Assembly: GCF_000427295.1 (NCBI RefSeq)
Contig: NZ_ATNM01000197.1
Location: forward strand, 124,001-188,000
Source: Cyclobacterium qasimii M12-11B
Lineage (GTDB): Bacteria > Bacteroidota > Bacteroidia > Cytophagales > Cyclobacteriaceae
Reading direction: 5' to 3'
Length of the DNA stretch: 64,000 nucleotides
Shown here: piece by piece, positions 28,401-37,995 of the stretch
How the letters are laid out: each line of letters opens with the position of its first letter
Position numbering within the stretch: position 1 is the first letter of the stretch
Notes under the pieces: model-generated
Databases searched by the model: none
Told to the model about the DNA's origin: nothing
Seen by the model: only the letters and a program-made list of their open reading frames with translations
Position numbers and translations under genes: made by a program

Positions 28401-29701
28401 ATGGATAAAGTGACAATATTTTGGTTTAGAAGAGACCTGAGGCTTTTTGACAACATAGGCTTGTTTATGGCTTATGAAAATGAGAAAAATGTTTTGCCCC
28501 TATTTATTTTTGATGAAGAAATTCTTGATAAACTGGAAAATAAAAAAGATGCCAGGGTGCAGTTTATTCTCGAACAAGTCAATAAAATTCATGACGAATT
28601 AAAAAATTACGATAGTTCTATTCTGGTTAAACTAGGCAAACCGCTATCCGTTTTCAGTGACTTGACCAAAGAATTCGACATTCAAAATGTATACACCAAC
28701 CGTGATTATGAGCCTTATGCCAGACAAAGGGACAATGCGGTGGAGAGATTCTTGGCAGACAAAGACATTCCTTTTTATGATTTTAAAGACCAGGTGATTT
28801 TTGAAAAGGATGAGATCACCAATAATGAAGGAAGTTTTTACAAGGTGTTTACCCCTTACAGTAAAATCTGGCTGCAGAAATTAAAAGACCTCACTTTTGA
28901 CCTCCTTAGTTTAGATGACAGGAAAAAGTCATTTTACAAAACGGAACCCTTACCACTCCCTTCTCTTAAAGCGATAGGGTTTGAAGAAAGCCCAGTGAAA
29001 ATCCCACCCTTGGAGATCGATGAAAAGTTGATTCAAAATTATGACAAAACCCGAAATTTTCCCGCTAAACATGGGACAAGTCGTTTGGGGATTCACTTGC
29101 GTTTTGGAACCATAAGCATTCGTCGGCTTGTACAGGAAGCTGTCGAACTAAATGGGACTTATCTCAATGAATTAATATGGCGGGAGTTTTACATGATGAT
29201 CCTTTATCACAAGCCTACAGTAGTCGATACTTCCTTCAAGGAGAAATATGACCGCATCTTATGGAAGAATGATGAGGTTGCATTTGGCAAATGGTGCAAA
29301 GGTGAAACCGGGTACCCAATGGTTGATGCAGGCATGAGGGAGCTTAATAGCACTGGGTACATGCACAACAGGGTAAGGATGATCACCGCAAGCTTCCTAA
29401 CCAAGCACCTGCTGATTGACTGGCGCTGGGGAGAGGCCTATTTTGCAGAGAAATTGCTTGATTTTGAATTGTCATCCAATAATGGTGGATGGCAATGGGC
29501 AGCTGGCACTGGTACGGATGCACAACCCTATTTTCGAATATTCAATCCAGAATCCCAAATGACCAAGTTTGACAAAGAAAAAAATACATCCAAAAATGGA
29601 TCCCAGAATACGGTACTGAAGACTATGTAGCGCCAATAATTGAGCATAAAAAAGCACGGGAAAGGGCATTGGAGACCTATAAGGAAGCCTTGGATAAATA
29701 A
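28401..29701 (+). CDS. phr: Deoxyribodipyrimidine photolyase / cryptochrome family protein, frameshifted near the C-terminus
   Basis: As read, the frame stops at 29630 (409 residues). It has the photolyase N-terminal domain (FWFRRDLRLFDNIGLF) and FAD domain with LNELIWREFYMMILYHKP, GYPMVDAGMRELNSTGYMHN and NNGGWQWAAGTGTDAQPYFR, which carry the FAD-binding and Trp residues. After SQMTKFDKEK the reading becomes NTSKNGSQ, unlike the family. Adding one A to the A7 run at 29578-29584 restores YIQKWIPEYGTEDYVAPIIE and HKKARERALETY, ending at TAA 29699-29701, the standard photolyase end (433 residues). So this is either a sequence error or a damaged gene. Blue-light repair of cyclobutane dimers is the expected role. 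Confidence 0.88.
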
Positions 29702-29720
29702 TTAAAGCATAGAAACACCA

Positions 29721-30389
29721 TTATTTGATAAGGTGCTGGTCAAATCCCAAAATCACCAATTGTTCAAAAGCTTGCCATACTTCTTGAGGGATTTCCTGCT
29801 CAATTTGAAAACCAAGTTTTGGATATTCTTTTATTCGCTGCAAATCTCCCACCATGGATTGAATCACTATAGCCATAGAAATCTCCTCATTGGGATAGCT
29901 ATCAATGGGAATTTCCGGGCTAGCCACCCATACCAGCTTCTCTGGCCAATTCTTCTTAAATGTGGCATATGAACGCCTTTCCATATAAGGTTTTTGAACA
30001 ATAATGAACCTTTGGAAATCGAGATTTCTCTCTTTTAATATGTTTTGTGTAAACTGAATGTTTTCTCCAGTGTTGGTAGACTGATTTTCTACAATTATGG
30101 CGGATTTGGGCACACCCATTTCCATGGCAATTTTCGCAAATTTGTCTGCTTCAGGCTCCTCCCAAAGGCCAAGGGTGAAATTCCCAAGCCCACCTGAAAG
30201 GATCAAGTATTCTGCCATTCCATTCAGCCAGAGACTGGCTCCTCTTTCAGCCACTCTGGTATCATGGCTACCAAGAACCATAATGGCATCTGCTTTTTCT
30301 AAGGCATGATTTAACTTATGGTAATCCCAGAGGACTTTTGCCAAGATTTTTATTTCATTGTCAATTGCAGGTTGTTTCTTGTTGAACAT
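29721..30389 (-). CDS. YdcF family protein (DUF218, ElyC/SanA-like)
   Basis: A 222-residue DUF218 protein. Key segments are ADAIMVLGSHDTRVAERGASLW, YLILSGGLGNFTLGLWEEPEADKFAKIA, GVPKSAIIVENQSTNTGENI and a VQKPYMERRSYATF segment. It has no signal peptide or membrane helix, unlike ElyC and SanA, so it appears cytoplasmic, as E. coli YdcF. YdcF binds S-adenosylmethionine in structural work, but its reaction is unsettled. It converges on the photolyase gene with only 19 bases between stops and is divergent from the PLP enzyme. Confidence 0.88.
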   Translation of the reverse strand: MFNKKQPAIDNEIKILAKVLWDYHKLNHALEKADAIMVLGSHDTRVAERGASLWLNGMAEYLILSGGLGNFTLGLWEEPEADKFAKIAMEMGVPKSAIIVENQSTNTGENIQFTQNILKERNLDFQRFIIVQKPYMERRSYATFKKNWPEKLVWVASPEIPIDSYPNEEISMAIVIQSMVGDLQRIKEYPKLGFQIEQEIPQEVWQAFEQLVILGFDQHLIK

Positions 30390-30487
30390 TTTTTCTGAGA
30401 TATACTGGTTATGGGCAAAAAATCAATCGAATCGCATTACCGCTAAACCCACCAAATTGCCTATTACTTTCAAAAATAATATATTTT

Positions 30488-30530
30488 CTGGGCTAAATTT
30501 AAAAAGCCCAGTGATAATTATTAAATTATC
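30488..30530 (+). other. Two adjacent hairpins in the leader of the Tat-signal PLP gene
   Basis: CTGGGCT / AGCCCAG (30488-30494, 30505-30511) and GATAATT / AATTATC (30513-30519, 30524-30530). The first is not followed by a T run, so it is not an ordinary terminator. They end 25 bases before the ATG at 30556. Confidence 0.4.
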
Positions 30531-30555
30531 GGCCTATAATCACACTAACAACATC

Positions 30556-31788
30556 ATGATATCTAGAAGAAAACTAATCAAACGCCTTGCATCACTCCCT
30601 ATTTTGGGTGGATTGGCAGGTAGTAGCACCTTGTTGGCAGACACTTTACCGTCAACGACGGCTGCTGTAGCAAAAAGAGATTTAATAAAAGAGTTAGGCT
30701 TAAGAACTTTCATCAATGCAGCAGGGAATTACACTTCCATGACTGCCTCTTTGATGCCCCCTGAGGTAATGGAGACCATTAATTTGGCTTCTAAAAAATA
30801 TGTAATGCTAAACGATGTCCAAGACAAAGTGGGCGAAAAAATCGCTGGCCTTTGTCATGCTGAAGGAGCGATGGTTACGGCTGGTTGCTGGTCTGCATTG
30901 GTCTTAGGAATGGCAGGAGTACTTACAGGTAAAGATTCTAAAAAAGCTGGTCAACTACCCTTTTTGGAAGGAACTGGAATGAAAACGGAAGTAATTCTCC
31001 AAAAAAGTCATGCCAACGGATACCATCATGCGCTCACCAATACAGGTGTTAAATTAATAATGATTGAAACCAAGGAAGAGTTGGAAGCTGCTATCAGTGA
31101 AAAAACTGCCATGATGTGGTTTTTAAATCGGGAAGCACCTGTAGGCCAAATCAAGCATGAGGAATGGATAGCTATCGCAAAAAAACATGGCATTCCTACC
31201 ATGAACGACATCGCAGCTGACGTTCCCCCAGTAGAAAACTTATGGAGATTTAATGACATGGGTTTTGACCTTGTGGCTATTTCTGGTGGTAAAGCAATGG
31301 CTGGTCCACAAAGTGCTGGTATTTTGATGGGTAAAAAACATTTAATAGAAGCCGCCAGACTAAGTGCTCCTCCAAGAGGTGGAAATATCGGTCGTGGACA
31401 GAAAGTTAATAAAGAAGAAATTCTTGGCATGTACATGGCTTTAGAAACTTTCATCAACAGAGACCATGATAAGATATGGCAAACTTGGGAAGACAGAGTG
31501 GCCCTTATCGATGATGCCATTGCAGACATCCCGGGTATTACTACCGAGGTCGTAATACCAGAAGTGGCCAATCACAATCCCTCCCTTAAAATCAGCTGGG
31601 AAGGAAGTCAGCATGGATTCTCTGCCAAAGATGTTGGAGGAGATCTTAGAGAGGGCAATCCATCCATAGAAACCATCGACTGGGAAGAACCAAAAAGTTT
31701 ACGTTTGACCGTATTTATGCTTGAAAAGGGTCAAGACAAAATTGTAGCTAAGAAACTAAAAGAGTCTTTAGCAAAAAGAACGGCTTAA
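30556..31788 (+). CDS. PLP-dependent SelA/DgaE-like enzyme with a Tat signal
   Basis: A 410-residue protein of the SelA-like aminotransferase-fold family (selenocysteine synthase, D-glucosaminate-6-phosphate ammonia-lyase). The Schiff-base lysine is Lys246 in AISGGKAMAGPQSAG. The N-terminus MISRRKLIKRLASLPILGGLAGSSTLL has a twin-arginine motif and hydrophobic core, so the start at 30556 is chosen over the frame start at 30358. Tat export fits an enzyme that must bind its cofactor before crossing the membrane. Real selenocysteine synthesis is unlikely, since that needs a cytoplasmic tRNA. The substrate is unknown; a sugar-acid or amino acid lyase is plausible. It stands alone, followed by a strong terminator. 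Confidence 0.88.
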   Translation: MISRRKLIKRLASLPILGGLAGSSTLLADTLPSTTAAVAKRDLIKELGLRTFINAAGNYTSMTASLMPPEVMETINLASKKYVMLNDVQDKVGEKIAGLCHAEGAMVTAGCWSALVLGMAGVLTGKDSKKAGQLPFLEGTGMKTEVILQKSHANGYHHALTNTGVKLIMIETKEELEAAISEKTAMMWFLNREAPVGQIKHEEWIAIAKKHGIPTMNDIAADVPPVENLWRFNDMGFDLVAISGGKAMAGPQSAGILMGKKHLIEAARLSAPPRGGNIGRGQKVNKEEILGMYMALETFINRDHDKIWQTWEDRVALIDDAIADIPGITTEVVIPEVANHNPSLKISWEGSQHGFSAKDVGGDLREGNPSIETIDWEEPKSLRLTVFMLEKGQDKIVAKKLKESLAKRTA

Positions 31789-31830
31789 AGGAAGTCAAAA
31801 AGGTTGCAAACCTTTTATAACCTATTTTAC

Positions 31831-31877
31831 AAAAAATCCGGCCGGGTAGTTATCTAAACTATTCGAGCCGGATTTTT
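31831..31877 (+). terminator. Terminator after the PLP enzyme gene
   Basis: AAAAAATCCGGC (31831-31842) pairs with GCCGGATTTTTT (31866-31877). The loop can form an inner TAGTT/AACTA stem. A and T runs on both sides allow use in either direction. Confidence 0.85.
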
Positions 31878-32186
31878 TCTTTGCTTATCTCCCAAATTGA
31901 CATTTTGAATTAGGAAAGAAAGTTAGATTTAAAAAAAGAGATAGGTTTTCACTACCTTGTAATAGTAGTACCTGGTAACTTTTAAAGGGATAACATCCCT
32001 TATTGCCAAATTTAATGTCTACTTATGAAGAAAAAGCCAAGAAACTGGACGAATTCCCAAGACTATTTGGCACTTCTGACTGAACATTTTTAATTCCAGT
32101 GCTAAATAATTTAGCGTAATCGCACATAGTTTTTTACGGTTACCGATGGTTTCTGGTATTCTATTTTTATTATTGTAAGATTTTCT
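31878..32186. other. Gap before the PP2C phosphatase gene
   Basis: No gene I can support. There is a small hairpin AAGGGAT-AAC-ATCCCTT at 31985-32001 and two overlapping 22-codon frames near 32015-32094, too short to call. Confidence 0.5.
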
Positions 32187-34256
32187 ATGGTGAAGTTTCC
32201 ACAAATACAACGAGGCAAAATTTATGTTATGCTAGCCGTCATCTCATGGCTAGCATTACTACTTGTGAATTTGATCAGAGTATTTGGGGAAATCAATCAA
32301 ATGGAAGGTTTGATTGGCAAGGAAATTACCTGGATTCTTGAAATCCTCTTCTTTATCTGGTTATACATTTTTTTCAATGATGCCATAAAGAAAAACCAAA
32401 ATCGTAATTTCATCTTCTTTATCTGGAGGGCCGCTTCGACGGGTTTGATGGCCACAGGTACCTCCTTTCTTATAATTTTCTTCTATTACCTGCTTGGAGA
32501 TTCCCGATTGTCGGAAGACCCTCTTCTAAAGAATTTCTTCTACCATGTAAACTTTGCTGTAGTATCTATCTTCCTTATTTCAACCACTTTGAGTTGGAAA
32601 CACCTGATACTTTACCAAAAAAGTAAAGCTATCGTACAGCAATGGCAAGCTTATGAGGTCATTCTATTGATCAGCATGTTCTTTGTTCTGATCAGCCAAG
32701 CAAGTTTTAATTACGGCTTTATGTTTGGCCTGATCTTTCTGATCATCTACGGTGCCATTCTTTCTATCAACTTAAAATGGATCCCCTATCTCACCTTTCG
32801 GGAAAAATGGAAATCCATTTTATTTTTGGTGATAATTATCGCCTGCACGGTGTATCTATTTTTCCGCCTGGTTTCTTATACCCAGCAAAACATTCACTTT
32901 ATTAATCTATCGGAAAATCTTTTCCTGCTAGGCCTTTTTGTTTTCGTGCTTTTATATGCGGTTTTCAGTTCACTGGTAACCTTGTTTAACTTACCTACTT
33001 CCTCTGTATTTGAGCAGAAACTTACGGAGGCAATCAGTTTCCAGAAGTTAAGCCAATCCATAAAACCAGGTGAAGATGAAGAGCAGGTTTTAGACATTTT
33101 AATGGATAGCTGTATGAGTGCAGCCTATGTAGATGCAGCCTGGCTAGAACTTTATCCATCGGAACCTGAACAATCGTCCAAAATACAATTGCAGAAATTT
33201 ATCAGCAATGGAGAACGTCAGGAAGTGATGACCCTGTTAAAAAGGTCTGCACCTTTTGCCTCCTACTTCAATGGCCAAACCACTGACCGCACCGAATACC
33301 TGTACGGACATATTCCGCATGAGATCTATAAATCTGTATTGGTACTTCCCGTATCGGCTAATAAAAAGAAATTGGGTGATATCTTCCTATTAAAGGAAGT
33401 CAAGGATGGTTTTAACAAAGAAATGATCAACATCATTTCAACCTTTGCTGGTCAGACTTCTATTTCGATTGAAAACCACAGACTTCTCAATGAAGCCATC
33501 AGAAATGAACGGTATAGAGAAGAACTGGAAATTGCCCAAAGAGTACAGCGCAGCCTTTTACCTTCCGAATTGCATCACAATGACTGTTTTGAAATAGATG
33601 GGTTTTCAGCTGCTGCGGATGAAGTGGGAGGAGATTACTATGAAACCTATCGTTTTGATAAAAATAATTTTGCTTTGATTATTGGGGATGTATCTGGAAA
33701 AGGAACTTCTGCCGCTTTCAATATGTCACAAATGAAAGGGGTGTTTCATAGTTTGGTACAATTAAATCTCCCACCAAAAGACTTTTTATCCAAAGCCAAC
33801 AATGCCCTAAGCCGATGCCTTGAAAAAAACAACTTTATAACTACTACGTATTACACCATCAGTACCTTAACTAAAGAAATCAACTTTGCGAGAGCTGGCC
33901 ATTGTCCTACCTTATATTATTCCAGGGAGAAAGATATTTCCCGGTTTTTAAACATCAAAGGCATGGGTTTAGGTATCGTCAGAAACGATGGATATGAGAA
34001 TTACCTGGAAGAAGGGTATTTAAAATACCAACCGGGAGATGTTATGGTCATGTATACCGATGGCATAGTGGAAGCAAAAAACAAAGACAACCAAGAGTTT
34101 GGTTATGACAAACTAAGGTTGCTTTTGGATGGCTTAAAAGATTTTCAGGCAATGGAAATAAAAAGTAAAATAGTAGAAGAAGTTTATGATTTTGTCGGGA
34201 GAGAGACTTTACCCGATGATGATTATTCAATTTTGGTCATCAAATTTAAAGCATAA
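32187..34256 (+). CDS. Membrane-bound PP2C/SpoIIE-type serine phosphatase with GAF domain
   Basis: A 689-residue protein: about eight membrane helices in residues 12-275, a GAF-like domain (about 285-430, ending AGQTSISIENHRLLNEAI), a short coiled linker with ERYREELEIAQRVQRSLLPSEL, and a SpoIIE/RsbU phosphatase domain (about 445-689) with GGDYYE, LIIGDVSGKGTSAAF, FARAGHCP and VMYTDGIVEAKN. The conserved aspartates for two metal ions are present. Proteins of this type dephosphorylate a STAS antagonist; the next gene encodes one. The membrane part may sense a signal. It forms an operon with 34288 and 34622. Confidence 0.93.
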   Translation: MVKFPQIQRGKIYVMLAVISWLALLLVNLIRVFGEINQMEGLIGKEITWILEILFFIWLYIFFNDAIKKNQNRNFIFFIWRAASTGLMATGTSFLIIFFYYLLGDSRLSEDPLLKNFFYHVNFAVVSIFLISTTLSWKHLILYQKSKAIVQQWQAYEVILLISMFFVLISQASFNYGFMFGLIFLIIYGAILSINLKWIPYLTFREKWKSILFLVIIIACTVYLFFRLVSYTQQNIHFINLSENLFLLGLFVFVLLYAVFSSLVTLFNLPTSSVFEQKLTEAISFQKLSQSIKPGEDEEQVLDILMDSCMSAAYVDAAWLELYPSEPEQSSKIQLQKFISNGERQEVMTLLKRSAPFASYFNGQTTDRTEYLYGHIPHEIYKSVLVLPVSANKKKLGDIFLLKEVKDGFNKEMINIISTFAGQTSISIENHRLLNEAIRNERYREELEIAQRVQRSLLPSELHHNDCFEIDGFSAAADEVGGDYYETYRFDKNNFALIIGDVSGKGTSAAFNMSQMKGVFHSLVQLNLPPKDFLSKANNALSRCLEKNNFITTTYYTISTLTKEINFARAGHCPTLYYSREKDISRFLNIKGMGLGIVRNDGYENYLEEGYLKYQPGDVMVMYTDGIVEAKNKDNQEFGYDKLRLLLDGLKDFQAMEIKSKIVEEVYDFVGRETLPDDDYSILVIKFKA

Positions 34257-34287
34257 ACTAAAAAAAGCTTAAAACGTATAATTGAAT

Positions 34288-34632
34288 ATGTTAACTATAA
34301 ATAAAACGGGTGAAGAAGGTTATTTAATCATTAGCCTTGAAGGAGAAGTGGATGCCAGCAATTCAGTGGAATTGGATGAGGTAATTCAAGAAGTCATAAA
34401 TGAAGACATCAAAAATATTTTAGTGAATGCCCATGAGCTACAGTACATATCATCTGCAGGCTTAGGGGTTTTCATGTCATACTTAGAAGATTTTAAGGAA
34501 AAAAACATCCAATTTATTATTTACGGACTCAATGAAAAAGTAATGAATGTCTTTCATATTCTGGGCCTGGACCAATTAATGAATATAAAAGACACAAGAG
34601 AAGCAGCTGAAAAATCACTCCATGAAGCATGA
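34288..34632 (+). CDS. STAS-domain anti-sigma factor antagonist
   Basis: A 114-residue single STAS domain like RsbV/SpoIIAA. The phosphorylatable serine is Ser56 in QYISSAGLGVFMSYL. The first in-frame start is a TTG at 34282; the ATG two codons later is preferred. It lies 31 bases after the phosphatase and overlaps the kinase gene by 11 bases. Phosphorylation by the kinase would release it from binding, and the PP2C protein would reverse this. Confidence 0.93.
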   Translation: MLTINKTGEEGYLIISLEGEVDASNSVELDEVIQEVINEDIKNILVNAHELQYISSAGLGVFMSYLEDFKEKNIQFIIYGLNEKVMNVFHILGLDQLMNIKDTREAAEKSLHEA

Positions 34633-35038
34633 ATTGAAGCTATATTGTGAAAAAAGTCAGTTGGCAGAATTAAGGACCTTTATATCAAAGACCCTTATTC
34701 CGGCCAAATTAAATGACATAAGCCAAAATCAATTGATATTGGCAGTGGAAGAGGTATGTGCCAACCTTATCATTCATTCTCATGATTGCGACCCCCACAG
34801 TTTTTTATTGCTTAATGTGCATTTAAATGCAGACACGATCATTTTTGAGATTACAGATTCAGGGAAAGCCTTTAATCTAATAGAATACAAATCTCCCGAA
34901 GTAAACTCTGTAATGAAAGAGAGGAGAAAAGGGGGCCTCGGATTGTTATTGGTAAGGAAAATAATGGATAAAATAGAATTTGAAACCAATCATTCTATTA
35001 ATACCTGTCGTCTCATTAAAAAACTCAATTCCAAATAA
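34622..35038 (+). CDS. Anti-sigma factor-type serine kinase (RsbW/SpoIIAB-like HATPase)
   Basis: A 138-residue GHKL ATPase domain. The N box is LAVEEVCANLIIHSH, the G1 box ITDSGKAFN and the G2 box RRKGGLGLLLVRKIMD. It completes a partner-switching module with the STAS protein and PP2C phosphatase. No sigma factor gene is next to it, so the output may be another protein rather than a sigma factor. Confidence 0.92.
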   Translation: MKHELKLYCEKSQLAELRTFISKTLIPAKLNDISQNQLILAVEEVCANLIIHSHDCDPHSFLLLNVHLNADTIIFEITDSGKAFNLIEYKSPEVNSVMKERRKGGLGLLLVRKIMDKIEFETNHSINTCRLIKKLNSK

Positions 35039-35127
35039 ATGTTAAATCCCATCACTTATCCGGGTTAACAACCCGAATTGTGGGGTAAAATTTGTAACAT
35101 TGCAGATTAAATTGTACCAATTGTCCT

Positions 35128-37136
35128 ATGAATTTGAAGCATATATATTTCCTTTTGTTAGGAATTTTATTTGCAAGTGCCACTCCGGTTCCTGATGCCA
35201 TCAAGGAAGCAAATCCACTATTGGACTACCTTTTAAAAATAAATGGAGAAACCTCTGATAAAGAGGAATTTCTTTATATTCTAAATAAGAACCGCCAGAA
35301 GGATGCTAGCCCTATTAGCAGAACTGATTTTGAGCGTAATTTTGAGTTATTTGTAGACTACAAACTCAAAGTGAAATACGCGATGGATTTAGGGATGCAC
35401 CAAACAAAGGCATTCAAGACCGAATTTGCTGCTTTCAAAGATGAATTAAAAAAGCCCTATCTGCTGGAAAATTCGCTTACTGAAGGCGAGTTAAGAAAAG
35501 CGTACAGTAGGATGCAGGAAATTGTAAAGGCCAGCCACATACTTTTCCAGTTTCCGGAAAATGCCTCAAAAGAGGATTCAATAGCTGTCTACAAGATGGC
35601 TGAAAAAATAAAAGCCGAAGCAAATGCAGGGGCTGATTTCCACCAGTTGGCAGTAAAATATTCGGATGATCCGTCTGCTAGTGCTAATAAAGGCAGCTTG
35701 GGATATTTTACAGCCATGCAAATGGTTTTGCCCTTCGAAGAAGCTGCATACAATCTGAAAATTGGTGAAATTTCTGCCCCGATTGTTTCAGATTTTGGCT
35801 ACCATATCATAAAGTTGGAAGATCGTAGACCAAATCCTGGTCAATTACGTGTGTCACATCTATTAATAAGAGTTGGGGCAGATGTAAGTGTCGACGAAGA
35901 AGCAATTGCTTTAAATAAAATCAATCAAATTCATCAAACGCTTCTTGAGGATTCAAATCAATGGTTAGATTTGGTGAAAACCTATTCTGAAGACCCAAGT
36001 AGTAAGGTTAAAAAGGGAATTATCCCTTGGTTTGGTGTCGGTGCTATTGTTCCTGAATTCGAACATGCTGCTTTCTCATTGAACAAAATAGGAGCTTTTT
36101 CAGTACCTGTTAAAACAGAGTATGGCTACCACATCATCCGCCTGGAGGCGGCAAAGCCAGTGCCGCCATTTAACGAAGTTTTACCTACAATAAAATCTAA
36201 CATTTTACGAGACAGCCGGTCAAGCTTAATAAAAGAGCAAGTTTTAGCCATGCAAAAGGCGAAGTTTAAGGTCACTGAAAACAATCAACTCCTTTCAATT
36301 CTTAAAAGTACATTTGCAAGCCAAAATGGAAAACCAACGGCTCAACTTTATTCAAAACTAGAAGAACTATCCAAAAAGGAAGACAATTTGATTATACAGT
36401 CCGAATGGAAAGAAGCGGAAATTGCTGATTTGATTGCCTTTCTCAAAACAACCAATTCACAAGGAAACACATTGTTTACTTCTTCTTTTGATGCCGTTTA
36501 TAAAGATTTTTCTGAGGAGTTATTGTCAAAATGGGAGGAAGAGCAGCTCTATCAAAACAACCATGACTACAGACAACTGGTCAATGAATACAGGTATGGC
36601 ATGTTGTTATTTGAACTCATGAACAATGAGGTATGGCAAAAAGCACTAGAGGACAGCACAGGCCAAAAAGCCTACTTCCAAGAAAACAATGACCAATACA
36701 TGTGGAATAAACGTGCAAAAGCATTGATTCTAAAAGCTAAAAAGAACCAAGACATTTCCAATGTAGCGGCTTATCTGAGTTCCCAGCCTCTCACTGACAG
36801 CTTGTCCTCAGAATTAAACAAGAAATTTCTTGAAAAGAATGCTTTGCTTTTTACTGTAGAGCAAAAAACTTACGAAGTTGACAAAAATGAAATCTTTAAT
36901 GGACTGGATCTAAACCAGTCCTATCATGAAATTCAGCAAAATAACGAAACCATTCTCCTGGTATTGGGAGAAATATTACCTGCAAGAGTGAAAAAATATG
37001 AAGAAACTCGGGGGAAACTCATTCAGGATTATCAACAATACCTTGAAAAAAACTTACTTACTGAATTAAAACAAAAATATACCATCCAGGTCAATGAGGA
37101 TGAAAAAGAAAAATATACCAGTCTCTTGTTCAATAA
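35128..37136 (+). CDS. Periplasmic parvulin-type peptidylprolyl isomerase with two PpiC domains
   Basis: About 669 residues: a signal peptide (1-18), a SurA-like N-terminal helical region, and two parvulin domains at about 132-235 (VKASHILFQFP ... FGYHIIKLEDRRP) and 240-350 (LRVSHLLIRVG ... YGYHIIRLEAAKP), then a long helical C-terminus. As sequenced, the frame does not stop here but runs into the next gene as an apparent 955-residue fusion ending at 37995. One added A in the A-rich stretch 37103-37113 gives a natural stop TAA at 37134-37136. It is the first of three OMP-chaperone genes and likely assists folding of outer membrane proteins in the periplasm. Confidence 0.85.
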
Positions 37137-37995
37137 ACTAGTAATCGCATGTAGCATTATGCTTTTCGTGTCTTCCTGTGATTTGTTCAAGATGAAGAAT
37201 GATCAAGAGGATACAGACGATACGCTTGTGGCCACTGTTGGTAATGCTAATTTATACCATTCAGACATTGACCACATAGGTAAGGAGATGTCTCCGGACA
37301 TGGATTCTGTAGAATTGATCAATCGTTATGTTCAAAGTTGGATAAAAAAGCAACTGGTTATACGGGAAGCAAGTCAAAATCTCACCATTAATGAGGCTGA
37401 GATAAACAGAAAATTACTGGATTACAGGTATGCATTAATTGCTTACGAATTCGAGAAAAATTACGTAGAAAAGACGCTTAACAAAGATGTTACTCAGGAG
37501 GAAATTGAAGCCTATTATACTTCTAATAATCAAAATTTTGCCTTAAAGGAAATAATTGTCCGTACCAATTTTATAAAGCTTGAAAAGGACATTCCAAACA
37601 GGAGACAATTGGAACGCTTGCTAAACAGTAATCAGGAAAGTCAGAAAGAAGAACTGAAGGACTTTGCTATCCGTTATGCAAACAATTATTTCATGGAGGA
37701 TTCCACCTGGATCAATTTTGATGACATTATCTTAAACACACCGTTGACCAAAAACAACAACCACGTTCAATTGCTCCGGAACGAAAAGTTGATTCATGTT
37801 GATGACGAAACCTACTCCTATTATTTCAAGATATTGGAATACAGGCTTCAGGATCAGGTGCCACCATTAGAGTTTGTAAAAGACGAGATTTCAAAGATCA
37901 TCGTTAATAAAAGGAGAGCTGAGATAGCCGAAAAATTAAAAAGAGATATTTACAACAATGCACTTAAAAACAATGAGTTTACCATATATGAATAA
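37100..37995 (+). CDS. Lipoprotein with SurA-like N-terminal fold (second part of an apparent fusion)
   Basis: As read, residues from about 660 of the 955-residue frame contain LVIACSIMLFVSSC, a lipoprotein signal and lipobox in the middle of a polypeptide, which makes no sense for a fused periplasmic protein. With one more A in 37103-37113, the ATG at 37100 opens a frame with MKKKKYTSLLFNK before that signal (about 298 residues). The body has VATVGNANLYHSDIDHI and a helical region like SurA/PpiC N-termini but no parvulin catalytic domain. It overlaps the parvulin gene by about 37 bases and surA by eight, and probably helps OMP biogenesis. Confidence 0.78.

Noticed and set aside
31026-31571. 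Minus-strand open frame of 181 codons
   Set aside because: It is antisense to the SelA-like PLP gene, whose active-site lysine and Tat signal are on the plus strand.
32015-32094. Two overlapping 22-codon frames with protein-like composition
   Set aside because: Too short, no family match that I can see; kept only as a note on the gap.
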